Source: Agarophyton chilense (lineage: Eukaryota; Rhodophyta; Florideophyceae; Gracilariales; Gracilariaceae). Taken from it: 64,000 nt of DNA. The notes below the pieces were generated by a model. That model made no database searches and was not told the origin of the DNA. It saw only the letters and a list, made by a program, of their open reading frames with translations. Positions 32,340-43,216 of this stretch are shown here, one piece after another; within the stretch, counting starts at the first letter, position 1, and the number at the start of each line of letters is the position of its first letter. The stretch is taken from positions 124,001 to 188,000 of the forward strand of contig JARGXX010000097.1 in NCBI GenBank assembly GCA_030374765.1. The letters run 5' to 3'. The translations under genes were made by a program, and so were the position numbers.

Positions 32340-33715
32340 AAGTTCTACCTTGAAGATAAAGAGGTTTACATAGGAAAGACTCTACATCACAAAAACAACA
32401 AAAGGCAAATTTCCTTCAAAGAAAACATGAAAAGAGAAATTCAAAATTTCCTTTCAACTTCTACTACTATTAGAAAAAAGAACATAGAATTCGAGATTGT
32501 CGCACAATAAAGAGAGATAATAAAAATGATAATTACAAGAATAGAAGCCAGACTAGATATATAACAAACGCATCGAATTAAACAGGAAAAAGAGCTGAAA
32601 CAAAGGTGGTTTGTCGCCAAAATTGTACAGAAACTCGACCTTTTAACGATTAGACATGTTGATGGAACCAAATGCACTTCAAAAATATAAAGATGTGTTA
32701 AAATGGACAATACTGAAAATAAGGAAAGCAAATCTTTAAAATTCTGTTATATACTGCATGTACCCAGTATTGCTGCTACCATATCTTCTATTAGACAAAT
32801 CGATGAACGTGGTCATACTGTTAACTTTCAAAAAGGGTCATGCAGAATATTTTCGAAACATAACAAAGAAATATTTTTAAAGTTTAAAAAAATATTCAAT
32901 GGACTGCTTCAAAGCCTACCAAAATCACGAAAATAATTACTTTTCTTATTCTGCCACACAGAAACCAATGAAGTATGGTATGTGAGATTACGAAAAACTG
33001 GATCATCAGTTACAAGCAAACATTTTCTAATCAAACTGCTATTGAAATACCGACGAAACAAGAACCAAAAAATAAAAATCCTGTAATATATGTGTTTTGG
33101 GGAAAAGGTTTCAAAATCATTTAACCTCTAAAGAAATTCCAGCAAAATAAAAGTTGTAATTAGTTTACGCAGACCTCTGTGATCATATGCAAAATCTGTC
33201 AAAGAGTAGAAAACCTTCATTATTACGTTTATAGATAAATATACTCTGAAATCGTTCGTTTTTTTTATGAAAACAAAAGACGAAACAGTGCGAAAGATGA
33301 AGGATTTATTGAAATGGCTACCAAGCAAAGTGGACTTTCGAAGGAAGAATTTTCAGTAACAGAGAGGTAGAAAATATGTTTAACGAACTTCAAAATTTTA
33401 AATCAGAAGGAATTGTTCATGAGGCTATAGCTGCTCACAAGCCGCAACAAAATGAATTTTTTTTGGAAAGACTAAACAGAAGACTATGTGAAAAAGTTGT
33501 TTGTGCACATTATTATCACAATATTTCTAAAAGGTTTTGGGCTGATGCAGTACAGACAGAAAACAAAATCAGATATATTATTCCTACAAAAATATTAAAA
33601 GACATAAGTCCTAAAGAAAAAGGGTCCAGAAGGAAGCTGAACCTTTCCAATATCAAATTATTTAGATGTATGGCCTACTTTTTTGTTACGAAGAAATCGC
33701 GAACAAAATGAGATG
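32340..33715 (+). mobile_element. Old AT-rich Copia fragment related to Copia-D
   Basis: Heavily decayed, AT-rich sequence on the plus strand. It holds a zinc-knuckle-like KKEHRIRDC region near 32470-32500. A stretch near 32750-32860 is close to the Copia-D pre-integrase part (SSIRQIDERGHTVNF). 33376-33711 matches the Copia-D integrase end (AAHKPQQNEFFLERLNRR, RFWADAVQTENKIR). No LTRs and no reverse transcriptase remain. Broken many times. Confidence 0.75.
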
Positions 33716-33720
33716 CTAAA

Positions 33721-35442
33721 TCAAGACCATGACCTTGTATGATGAAGCATGAATTCTTGACTTCCAAAAGCTTTATAGTATGTGCCTAGGATCTCCCTCT
33801 CCTTTCTCTGCAATTCCTGTCCAGGCGAAAGCTGTACTTCGGATGCATCTAATAACTGCTCGGTTCCATTCCCAGATCCATCTTCCTTCCGATTCTCTGC
33901 ATCGTCCTTCTTCCCTTCATCTGAAACGAACTTCCACTTTTTCTCTTGCAGTTGCAAGACTTCCTTGTCTCCGTCGAAGTATTCAAAAGAGTACTTGTCA
34001 GTGCGATGGTTGTGTCTGGTAACCATTCTGGCGTAAAACTGCTTTTCGTCTGGCCAGTGCACTTCAATTTCGTCCCCGGCGCTGGGTAGCAGCTGTCCGA
34101 TGCATGGAGTTTCTTCTGAAGACTCCTGGCTTACAGCGTTCGCATTATCTGTCGCGCGGTGAGCTTGCTCGTTCAAATCGTCGTTCGTTTCTCTACAAGT
34201 TTGCCTTAGCGCGTCTTCAAGGGTTCCGTCCATATCGTCGATGGCATCTTGCACAGCAGAAGCTAGTTCATCGGTGCGAATAGCCCGCCGCACATCTTCG
34301 ATGGCCGCTTCAATTTTCCTGCCAGATACTCCAGGTACTGTAATGGTTCTGTTGGGTATGTCAAAGGACAGCACAGTCTTGGGTTATGACCATTTGCCTC
34401 TCTTCTCGTGCTGATGTTTAATGTAGACTTGCACCACGTCTCCGACAGAAATAGGGAACTCAGTAGAAGCTTTCGAGCGGAAGATGAGATTCAGCTTGCG
34501 TTTTGCCAAAAGTTTTTGATGTGCGTCGGCAACATCCTGAGGCAGCAACTGTGGGTATTGACCTGCTTCGATGGGCCTGGCATACCTCTTGGCAAGCTCA
34601 TGTGCGGATAGTACGTCATTCCCGTACAGATCGCTGGAGACTCGGATGGCCTGGCTAGTCAGCAATAGAGTGTAGCTGTCGTACTCAGTGGTAGAATCTT
34701 CCTTGAAGCGAAGGTACACATCCCGTATATTTCTGTGCATCGGTTCGAGAACGTTTTTGTTTTGTCTACGTTGTTGAAGGGGTCTGGAATGTATTCCACT
34801 GCGCTGCAAAACGCTCTTGATGATGTCGTTGTTAGAAGCGGGATCGAATGTCACTGTCCGTGGGGACCATAAAGGAGTCAGCCACTGCGAATCGAAAATG
34901 TAGATAGCACTCTTTACTGACGTGCTTTCAACAATTGAGCCAGTTGAATATCGAGAAGCGGAGTCCATGATGTGCATGGCTTAGTACTGGTCGAGAAACA
35001 TATGATCGACACAGACTACTTCGTTGAAATTCCGGCTCAAGTTGCTTAGAGATACCTTTCGTTCAGTTTTGGGACGGGTAGTTGTCAAGCATACAGTGCA
35101 TTTCTCTAGCGTCTTTGAAAGGTAGTTCGCCACCTGCTGATTCCAGAGTGCGTAACTTTCGAGGAGCAATTTGATATCCGTGTAAGTCGAATGACCACAG
35201 ACATGTCGGTGGACCTTGTCAACGACTTTCTTTAACTCATTCCAAGGTCTCTCTGAAAAACCTTCGTCGAGACGAGCTGTGGCACAGAACAAGACCGACT
35301 TGTTATCTGTGTTCAGGGTTTGTTTTTGGAACGTGAACACGGAGTGCGGAATGTAGGTATGCATGTCTACATCGATCAGGGAGATGGTGCAGTGCTCTGA
35401 TCTTTCGCCAGTTGGAGATAGCTTGAGAACATTACCGTTCAT
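33721..35442 (-). pseudogene. pol: Copia-C integrase and downstream linker (broken)
   Basis: A zinc-binding region with HRHVCGHSTYTDIK and CTVCLTT is followed by the core with VVCVDHMFLDQY (first Asp), FDPASNN (second Asp) and a SAHELAKRYARPIEAGQYP-type downstream block. The carboxy-terminal domain has the block IFRSKASTEFPISVGDVVQV with YIKHQHEKRGKWS. This block has a near match in Copia-C2 (VGDVVQV corresponds to TGDLVEV there). An acidic/Asn-rich tail leads toward the missing reverse transcriptase. Confidence 0.75.
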
Positions 35443-35475
35443 ATGTAGAATGTGGCAAACACTTGTGGCATTTCG

Positions 35476-36723
35476 TCAAACTACCCACTGTGAAAATCCT
35501 TCGATAACTAGATGTCGGATCATGACAACAGTACCCTCTTTTGTGCGTCCAGCGAGCAGTACCGATCCGAGGTTTGATTTGGGCTCACTGCCATGGTTTC
35601 CAAATCCGTATTGCCAATTGGTCTTGTCTGCTACTGGTTCCGGTAGTGGTTCCAGTGTTCCATCCCAATCGAGGCACACGATGTTCTTGATCAAGTTCAA
35701 TTCTTTCATTCCAATTCCGCTGTAAGGAGCGGCGTTATCTGCGAGCGGCCCATCAGAGCCATGAATTTCAGTATGAGGTTTGTCAACCTCTCTTAAGTTA
35801 GCCATATTGAAAGTAAGGACTTTGCTGGGGTCCTTGTCTCCATTTGCTGGGGCATCTGCAGCCTTGAAACCCGGTTTCAACGACCCGTCGCGTCGGTGAT
35901 CATTAGCCCTATGTCCGTTCTTGCCGCACCTGTTACACTTCGTCTTCCCCTTGAGATCAGCTATCTGCTCGGGTGTCATTCGCGGCTTCTGAGATCCTCT
36001 CCGAGCTCCAGATCGTGTAGGAGACGTGTACGAGACATTCGTAGACAGGGTTTGTGACGACGTAGAACAATTGGATGTACGGACTTTGTCACACTGGCAA
36101 AGAACTGAAGCGATTGACTCGTACGAAACGGGCTTCAAAAAGTCGTTTGTAGTTGAGGAGGAACTGAATGAAAGATACTTCGGGGCACAGTTAGCCAATA
36201 CAGATACACGCCGGTTACGGTCTACGTTGGAGTTAGCCAGCTGTATAAATGCTACAAGAGATTCCGATAGTTTTGCTTCTGTACCATGCGCCTCCACCCT
36301 CAAAACATGCGCCTGAAACCGGGATTCAAAGTTCTTGAATCCCTCATTTGGGTTCCTTTTCGTGTTAAGAATTGTCAAGAAATCCTGTTAGACGTCAGAA
36401 ACGACTGCGAGTGGATCTCGCTTGTACAGTGTTTCTACAATAGCTTGCGGGCCAGCTTCCAGACGAATGACTTCTATCGAAATCGAACGGAAAATGTCAC
36501 GGGCACGGCCGAAGAGCTGGGACTGCAACATTATTTATTGCACGGCCTTCCGCATCTTGTTGTCGTTCGAATCGGTGAGGGTTTCATGGAAGGCTTGCCA
36601 GAGCGAAACGGCGTTCGCGTACTCTTCCTGATTTCCTCTTCCATCTTTCCAGGGGACGTGACGGATGTCCGGCGAGAAGCGAGGGTGCAACGGCAGATCG
36701 GATGATGAACTTTCTGGGCCCAT
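35476..36723 (-). pseudogene. gag: Copia-C gag with zinc knuckle, starting at the primer-site ATG
   Basis: The first ATG after the LTR is 36723-36721, inside the primer binding site. It gives MGPESSSSDLPLHPRF and then a helical segment with a conserved Trp (AVSLWQAFHETL). Downstream (36378-35476) a capsid-like region (FKNFESRFQAHVLRVEA) precedes a CCHC knuckle, CNRCGKNGHRANDH, near 35925. This start position equals that of Copia-A gag. Broken once or twice. Confidence 0.75.
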
Positions 36724-36726
36724 ATC
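36714..36726 (-). promoter_or_regulatory. Copia-C primer binding site (initiator tRNA-Met arm type)
   Basis: The element strand reads GATATGGGCCCAG next to the 5' LTR, one base away from the GTTATGGGCCCAG of Copia-A. It corresponds to the anticodon arm of initiator tRNA-Met. Confidence 0.8.
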
Positions 36727-37339
36727 TCAAAAGTGGGGGCTGTGCGATATGGGTGAATTCTTACTATTACTACTCGACGTCAGTGCTGCTCCTTGCTTGC
36801 TACCTCCTCCAATTCGTCGTTGAAGAAAGCTGAGACCTACTTATAGAATCTCTGGAGCCGAACTCCGAACAGCCAGGCAAAACTGGTCAGTCACAATTCA
36901 TCTAAAGTACTAACAGTAGACCGTTGCAAATGGGCAATTCAATCTGCACAGGTATGGTTCCACACCACTATAAGCCTCAGATTCGAGAGCTCATCGATTC
37001 GATATAACACGAGAACATGGATTCCATAATTACGGAATGAATCTAAGTGTTGAGCGGGGTAACAACTGTAGCTATGTTTCTGAGACAAATGGGGTGGGAG
37101 TCGTTGCTCGGTAGTGAGATGACCTGCTGGGTCATCTTGCTATGTTTATGTACACAATATTCAATGCTCATGTAAATGCACTAACTACGAATTGAAGTCG
37201 AAGCGTGCGTCGGAGCACATGGGGGCTCGCGTTCGCATTACATGGCATCCTGTCACTATCTGCCGACATTCATGTCAATCTCCTTTCCTGCTAGCCGAAG
37301 TGCTTCTCGAAGCTCTTCGTCTCAGCAGCAGCCTCGAGG
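36727..37339 (-). other. Copia-C 5' LTR and, probably, the Copia-C2 3' end
   Basis: About 600 bases with no coding content. The part next to 36727 is the Copia-C 5' LTR. The part next to 37340 should be the noncoding tail and 3' LTR of Copia-C2. No second copy of either LTR is left in the window, so I cannot mark the border. Confidence 0.5.
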
Positions 37340-38580
37340 TCAATACCTAACCGACCAGAATAGAGGTACAGATAGCTTGGCTTTGTGAGAGATCCCCGAC
37401 GTGACGCCGTAGATAGCATCTTTCTTCATGTCAACAACAAGAAAACCAGTTAAAGCGCCGATTTGACCGAAGTCGTCAGTTCGAGAGGCATCTGAGAACA
37501 ATAGAACCCTCAGGTGGTAGTCACGTTTGTCAGTAAGGGGAGGATATGCGATCAAAGTACCCAGCTTCTCCAGCTTGCGAACAGTAGTCAATTGTTCTAC
37601 TATGTGCGAGACGCGGAGCTCGGGGGCTTTCTGCTGTAGGTGGCGTTTTTAGAAGAAACAAAGTTGTGAGACAGCTGTTCCAATCCAGCTCAACGAGCTT
37701 TTATTCGATGCAAACGCAGCTTTCTCATCTTATTAATGCACTGATCGGACTCTTCGCGGCGCATGAGGGTGATTAGATATTCCATGATACCATTCATTTT
37801 ATCTTCAGCATTTGTTTCAAAAGATGAGTTTTCATACTAAATAATCTTCATGCCGAAAAACCTCAGCTTTCATGGACCATTGTTGACCCCACCGAACTTA
37901 AAGCGATGGTGGAATGAAGTTAGAAAGCGCTGCGCGCAATCACCGCCGCCGGCTATTTTGAAAACGTCTATAATCTTGGCTACAAGTAGGACGTGTTTGT
38001 CTTTTTCTTTCTGTAGAAATCGTTGCGGGATACGAGTGCACTGTATCAGAACGATATTCTTCATTACCTCGTCCGATTCGTGCTGCCGCTTCGGTTTTTT
38101 GTTCACCTGACCGTAAGCAGCCGCAAGAAGGAGCCATACGTGTGTTGACTTCATCTTACTCTTCTTTGGCAGGCGAACATAATCATCGGACTGTGGTTTG
38201 ATAGTTTTGAGGAAGGATGCCGTGACGTAGTCCTTGTGGAGCGTCCAGCCTTGGAGGAAGGCGATACTCTTTAAGATGAACAACCCTGTGAGCGAGCAGG
38301 TTGAACAGTCTTTGCTCAGCATGTCTTTCAGGTCGTCTTCAATCTCATGGGGGGCGATCCTGGCCTTCAGCTTCAAAGAGCCGTCATGATTGTGCTCAAC
38401 CTTATACAAGGTATGTCTAGAGGTACTATTGGCTTTAAGTGGGACATGGCGACGAAGCACAGGCTGGGCGGTTTTGAGGAAGCTATCTTTCTCCTTGGCA
38501 TATGCATTGTATACCGGATACTGCTCAAAACCCTGAGCCTGATACTGGAGAAAAAGCTTTTTGCTAAAAACGTAAAGCAT
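37340..38580 (-). pseudogene. pol: Copia-C2 reverse transcriptase and RNase H (broken)
   Basis: On the minus strand: a Copia reverse transcriptase start (NHDGSLKLKARIAPH), the block after it (CSLTGLFILKSIAFLQGW with DYVTASFL), VWLLLAAAYGQV, and a degraded catalytic region. The RNase H-like part LLFSDASRTDDFGQIGALTGF follows at about 37400-37530. The Copia-A counterpart is ISFSDAATGITSYGQSGVLSG. Confidence 0.7.
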
Positions 38581-38686
38581 TTATTTGAGCACGGAAGCTT
38601 CTTCAATGCCAACAGATGGTGGCACTGTAGTTGTTACTGAGCTAGCGGAGACGGAACTGGAAAAATTCCATACTTCCTTGGACATG

Positions 38687-38691
38687 TCCAG
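38687..38691. repeat. Target site duplication of Copia-E, left copy (TCCAG)
   Basis: Repeated at 43434-43438. Defines the ends of Copia-E. Confidence 0.93.
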
Positions 38692-38921
38692 TGTTGGAGA
38701 ATTGATCGTTACAATCGGACAAGAACGGATACAGTTTTTAGGAACTGTATCTGAATAGTGGCGCAGAGTTTGTAACCAAAACGATTGGAACTAGATACAA
38801 ATTTTGAAAAACCTGTGACCAGTGATTTGAAGCTGGAGGATAGTTTGGCTGCCTACAAAGGGCAGCCTGAACAAACAGTAAACCCTGGGAACTATTTAGA
38901 TTGGTAGATCCTTGAACAAGA
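38692..38921 (+). repeat. Copia-E 5' LTR
   Basis: TGTTGGAGAA to GAACAAGA, 230 bp. The target repeats place the end after CAAGA, so the termini are TGTTG...CAAGA, an imperfect inverted repeat with TG...GA rather than TG...CA ends. It contains a hairpin, GGCTGCC/GGCAGCC, at 38847-38867. Confidence 0.93.
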
Positions 38922-38936
38922 GGTCATGGGCCCAGC
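38922..38936 (+). promoter_or_regulatory. Copia-E primer binding site
   Basis: GGTCATGGGCCCAGC touches the LTR. Its complement agrees with the initiator tRNA-Met anticodon arm apart from one base in the loop, and the next bases (CCACGCG) roughly continue the match toward the D arm. Confidence 0.85.
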
Positions 38937-38983
38937 CCACGCGACGACTACTGCGTAGAATACCACACAACTAACCGTGCGCA

Positions 38984-39820
38984 ATGAACGAAGACTTTAC
39001 TGACGTTTCGAGGCTGCGAGTTCCGCTGCTCAAAGCAGACAACTATTTCATTCGGTCGAAGAAGCTCGAACTCGTTTTGCGCGCGAAAGGAGTCTGGCGC
39101 ATCGTAGACGGCACAGAACCCCCACCGAAAGAGGAGTCAGGAACCGCATGGAAGTACGATCAGCGATCAGATACTGCGTGGTCATGTATATTTCTATCTG
39201 TCCACGAATCTTGTGTAGCACCAGTTATCGACATAAAGGATCCCACTGTAGTCTGGACCAAGCTCAAGAATACCTTCCAAATGGTATCGCAGGCGAGCGT
39301 GGATGCGTTACTAGAAACGCACCAAGACTTATCAATGAACACCAATGAGAGTGTTTTGGAGTACATAAGTCGCCTAGCAGCAATTGAGTCTAAGTTACGT
39401 GGCATTGGCTACAGTATAACAGATGTAGAGCGACTGAGGGCACTCTTTAGAGGTCTATTGAAGGAATTTAAGGTCACGAAGGAATTCATCAAGGGCACAG
39501 GGAAGACCTATGATGACGCAGTGGCGATGTTGATTCAGAATGAAGCCGAACGAACCAAGGACGAAGTAAAGGCTGGAAAAGATGGATCGAGAGCCCTCCA
39601 AGCAATGAGTGGGGACAGATTTCAGAAGAGGCATAGAGGTTCTTCAACGCATGAAGGTTCCTCAACGGGCAGAACATGCTACTTTTGTGACAAGAAGGGA
39701 CACTTTAAGCGCAACTGTTGGTTCAATCCAGAGAGTAGGAACTACAAAGGGTCCAATAAACACGACAAAACTCAGAAGAACACACGTGAGAGTGGTGAAG
39801 AGGATGATGTAAGTGCATGA
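38984..39820 (+). CDS. gag: Copia-E gag, 278 residues
   Basis: Gag of Copia type. The amino part is of the UBN2/DUF4219 kind (LLKADNYFIRSKKLELVLRA, then AWSCIFLSVHESCVAPV, VWTKLKNTF and RGIGYSITDVERLRALFRGL). It ends in a CCHC zinc knuckle, CYFCDKKGHFKRNC, near residue 231. The first ATG is 63 bp after the LTR, so unlike Copia-A/C there is a short leader here. Pol follows directly in the same direction. Confidence 0.92.
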   Translation: MNEDFTDVSRLRVPLLKADNYFIRSKKLELVLRAKGVWRIVDGTEPPPKEESGTAWKYDQRSDTAWSCIFLSVHESCVAPVIDIKDPTVVWTKLKNTFQMVSQASVDALLETHQDLSMNTNESVLEYISRLAAIESKLRGIGYSITDVERLRALFRGLLKEFKVTKEFIKGTGKTYDDAVAMLIQNEAERTKDEVKAGKDGSRALQAMSGDRFQKRHRGSSTHEGSSTGRTCYFCDKKGHFKRNCWFNPESRNYKGSNKHDKTQKNTRESGEEDDVSA

Positions 39821-39913
39821 TTCACTTTCATTGCAAGCACTACCGCATTCAAAGAAGACCCGGAGACACCAGTAGATGTCAAGGTCGATTATGAGCTTGG
39901 CGCTGATCATGGA

Positions 39914-42900
39914 TTGGTTGCAGGACAGAAGACATCGAGGTATCGGCAGAGAAAGTGGTACCTGGACTCCGGCGCATCTGTTCACATGACGAATAACCTC
40001 AAGAACTTCTGTGGTCACGTGAAGAGGTCTGAAAAGAAGTTCATCTCGGTTGGCAACGGAGCAAAATTGTCGGTTGAAGGCAGAGGAGACGTGCGATGTA
40101 GCGTGAGGGTGCGAACAAATGATGAGACTCTTCATCTTGAGAACGTCCAATTAATTCCAAAGCTCATGTGTAACCTTCTCTCAGTAAGCGCCATCAGACG
40201 AAAAGGGTTCTCTATTCTGTTTACTACAGATGAGTTTGACAACGGCGTTGCGTTGATAGTAGGACATGGCAGTAACAAACAATTGGCTATTGCTGTAGAG
40301 CGCGACAAAGGGCTCTATGAACTACTCCTAACACATCGATCAGAGAATAAGGATCCTGCATTGATTGCGAATGATGATCAGAGTTTTACGAAGGTTTGGC
40401 ACAACAGATTGGGCCATCCCAGCCACCAGTATCTACGAAAAACGCTCATGATTGTGAAGGGCATATCGTTGGAAGGAGTCAAGAAGATGGTTCACTGTGA
40501 GCCATGTGCGTTAGGAAAAGCAGTCAGAGCACCCCGACTCCCAATAACTGAGAAGGAACGAATGACAAAGAGCATTCTAGAACTAGTTCATACCGATGTA
40601 ATGGGTCAAATCAAGGTACAGTCTCTCTCTGGAGCAAGGTATATTGTGACGGCATATGAAGACAAGAGCTGCTTGTCCTCCGTGAGGTTCTTGAGGAAGA
40701 GGTCCTCCTGTGAGGATGCGTTGAAGCAGATGATATATGAGTTTGAAACTCAGTCGGAACTTAAGCTTAAGAGATTTCGGTTCGATAATGCAGGCGAGTA
40801 TGAGAGCAATTCATTCACGAAGTGGTTACAGCACAAAGGGGTTGTCCTTGAGCCTTCACCAGCGCATAGTCCAGAGTCAAACGGCAAAGCCGAACGTTTG
40901 AATCGTACAATCAATGACAAAGCGCGGACAATACTGCTAACATTGGCTGGAACTCCTCGCTACACTCAGTTATGGGATGAAGCTGTACGTACTGCAAACT
41001 ACCTGCGCAACCGAATGTACACGAAGCGAAGCGATCAGCGCGAGGTGACTCCCCTCGAAGCGTTCACGGGCAATAGGCCGAACATATCCCATCTTCGGAC
41101 ATTTGGAACAGAATGTTTTGTTCATATACCCAGGGAGAGAAGAACAAAAAGTGACAAGTACAGTGCTAGTTCCATGAGAGGAGTACTGGTGGGTTACGAC
41201 AAGGGAACCTGTTACGGAGTGTATCTACCAGAAGCATCGAAGATCATTGTCTCAAAGGATGTATCGTTCAAAGAAACTGTCGTAGGTTGGAACAGGAAGG
41301 TGATGAACTGTCAAGAGCTTGATTTGTCTACAGTCGGCTCTATCATTGAAGAATTGATTCCACTGGAGGAGAACATCACAGGTTCTGAGGTAGAAGTGTC
41401 CAACGCTGATGAAATGATAATTGCGGAAGACAGAAGAGGCACTGAATATAACGATGAGAAACAAGAGGCCAAAGAAGAGGATGTTTTCGTTGATGCTGAA
41501 CAAGATTTTACTTACTACCCGGAGGACGTCACTCACTATCCTGCGGAGCTACGACAATCTACTAGAACTCGTGAACGGACGTCGCGCTACACGCCGGACA
41601 CTGCGCTTGCATTGATTTCACAGAGCGTGCTGAGTGATTCGACGGCTTATGACCCCAGCACTCATGAAGAGGCTATGCGTGCTCCGGATGCAAAGAACTG
41701 GGTTCAATCAATGGAAGAAGAGATGGGCAACATGAAGCAACGGGAAGTAGGGAAACTAGTCCCGCGCCCGGCAAACTGCACTCCGATTGACAACCGATGG
41801 ATATTCTTCGAGAAGCGTGATGAAAACGGTCAAGTGACCCCGTACAGGGCTCGTTTGGTCGCGCGCGGTTTCTCTCAGCGAAGGGGAATTGACTACGGTG
41901 AGTTGTTGGCGCCAGTAGCCAAGTATGATACCATCCGCACACCACTATTCATGGCAGTAGAACAAGATCTTCTCATGATTCAGTTTGACGTCCAAACTGC
42001 TTTTCTCTACGGCGATCTAGAAGAGGAGTTGTACATGACGCAGCCCAAGGGGTTCGTCATCCAAAGCAAAGAAAGTCATGTACTACGCTTGCTGAAGGCA
42101 ATCTACGGCACAAAACAAGCTTCACGTGCCTGGAGGAAGAAGTTTGTTTCTGTGATGGACCAAATCGGATGTACTCAATCACAAAACGATCCGAGTTTGT
42201 TCTTCTCTGGTAAGGGATCGAGAAGAGTTTGTATTGTGATGTATGTAGATGATGGTTTGGTTACTGGGAAAGAAAGAAGTGACATCCAGCAGTTCATGAA
42301 GAAGTTGCAAACTTTCGTGAAAATAAGAATCACTGAGAACCCGAAGAAGTTTCTTGGTGTGATTATCGAACACGAAACTACGAAGAACCAGATTTGCATT
42401 CATAACAAACCCATGATCTTGGAGCTCTTGAAGCGCTTCAGAATGTCTCATGCGGCTGATGCGTACGTCCCTTTGCAACACTCGAACTTCCCGGCGACGA
42501 AAACAGAAGGGGGAGAAGGTCTACCCTACAGGGAACTAGTCGGATCACTGATGCACTTTGCCAACACAGTTAGACCTGACATTGCATTTTCTGTTTCCTA
42601 CTTGGCCCGTTTTATGCAGACCTACCATAGGGAGCATTGGAATGATGTAAAGAACATCTTGAAGTACTTGAAAACTGCAGTTGATGCAGAGATTGTTTAC
42701 AAGAAAGGAAAAGGTGTACTGGTAGGGTATTCAGATGCGGATTTTGCTGGTGATGGTTCAGACCGCAAGTTGACTAGTGGGTACATTTTCAAGTTCTGTG
42801 GGGGAGCCATTGCAAGGCGCTCGAAGAAACAGACTCTAGTTGCGCAGTCAACACTTGAAGCAGAGTACGTTGCGATGTCATTTGCAGTGCGCGAAGGTTT

Positions 42901-43216
42901 ATGGCTACGAAGACTTTTTGCTGAGATTTATGGCGTGGCAGAAACATCTTTGACAATCTTTGGTGATAACGAGGGAATGTTGAAATTTAGCAAGGAGGAG
43001 ACCATCAACGAGACGAGCAAACACATCGACGTGAAGTATTATTTTGTGCGCAAGGCTGTTCAGAATGGCTACGTCTGTTTTAAGTACTTGAAAACTGCGC
43101 AAATGACAGCTGATGTTTTCACCAAAGCGCTATCGAAAGAAAAGCACATGCTTATGTGTAATCTGTTGGGGATGATTGTCAGGAGATTGGAACGAGGGGG
43201 AGTGTTGGAGAATTGA
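39914..43216 (+). CDS. pol: Copia-E pol: protease, integrase, reverse transcriptase, RNase H
   Basis: 1100 residues in Copia order. The protease motif is WYLDSGASVHMTNN near residue 15. Integrase: zinc-binding HHCC (HNRLGHPSHQY to CEPCALGK, about 164-205), first Asp in HTDVMG near 226, second Asp in RFDNAGEY and Glu in NGKAERLNRT. Reverse transcriptase: ARLVARGFSQ, QFDVQTAFLYGDLEEELYM and the catalytic MYVDDGLVTG near 776. RNase H: GYSDADFAGD near 939, STLEAEYVAM, GDNEGMLKF and the end DVFTKALSKEKH. All catalytic acidic residues are present. The frame runs a few codons into the 3' LTR. Expression as a gag-pol unit from one RNA is normal for the family. Confidence 0.96.
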   Translation: MVAGQKTSRYRQRKWYLDSGASVHMTNNLKNFCGHVKRSEKKFISVGNGAKLSVEGRGDVRCSVRVRTNDETLHLENVQLIPKLMCNLLSVSAIRRKGFSILFTTDEFDNGVALIVGHGSNKQLAIAVERDKGLYELLLTHRSENKDPALIANDDQSFTKVWHNRLGHPSHQYLRKTLMIVKGISLEGVKKMVHCEPCALGKAVRAPRLPITEKERMTKSILELVHTDVMGQIKVQSLSGARYIVTAYEDKSCLSSVRFLRKRSSCEDALKQMIYEFETQSELKLKRFRFDNAGEYESNSFTKWLQHKGVVLEPSPAHSPESNGKAERLNRTINDKARTILLTLAGTPRYTQLWDEAVRTANYLRNRMYTKRSDQREVTPLEAFTGNRPNISHLRTFGTECFVHIPRERRTKSDKYSASSMRGVLVGYDKGTCYGVYLPEASKIIVSKDVSFKETVVGWNRKVMNCQELDLSTVGSIIEELIPLEENITGSEVEVSNADEMIIAEDRRGTEYNDEKQEAKEEDVFVDAEQDFTYYPEDVTHYPAELRQSTRTRERTSRYTPDTALALISQSVLSDSTAYDPSTHEEAMRAPDAKNWVQSMEEEMGNMKQREVGKLVPRPANCTPIDNRWIFFEKRDENGQVTPYRARLVARGFSQRRGIDYGELLAPVAKYDTIRTPLFMAVEQDLLMIQFDVQTAFLYGDLEEELYMTQPKGFVIQSKESHVLRLLKAIYGTKQASRAWRKKFVSVMDQIGCTQSQNDPSLFFSGKGSRRVCIVMYVDDGLVTGKERSDIQQFMKKLQTFVKIRITENPKKFLGVIIEHETTKNQICIHNKPMILELLKRFRMSHAADAYVPLQHSNFPATKTEGGEGLPYRELVGSLMHFANTVRPDIAFSVSYLARFMQTYHREHWNDVKNILKYLKTAVDAEIVYKKGKGVLVGYSDADFAGDGSDRKLTSGYIFKFCGGAIARRSKKQTLVAQSTLEAEYVAMSFAVREGLWLRRLFAEIYGVAETSLTIFGDNEGMLKFSKEETINETSKHIDVKYYFVRKAVQNGYVCFKYLKTAQMTADVFTKALSKEKHMLMCNLLGMIVRRLERGGVLEN

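Larger units (their letters stand above)
33721..36960 (-). mobile_element. Copia-C, Ty1/Copia element lacking its 3' half (broken)
   Basis: Minus-strand Copia element of the same divergent family as Copia-A and Copia-C2. It holds gag (about 35476-36723), the zinc-binding region and integrase core (about 34384-35442) and the integrase carboxy-terminal part with an acidic linker (33721-34374). Reverse transcriptase and the 3' LTR are missing at 33720, where the AT-rich Copia remnant begins. The 5' LTR starts at 36727 beside the primer binding site; its far end, near 36960, is not fixed. About five breaks. Confidence 0.8.
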
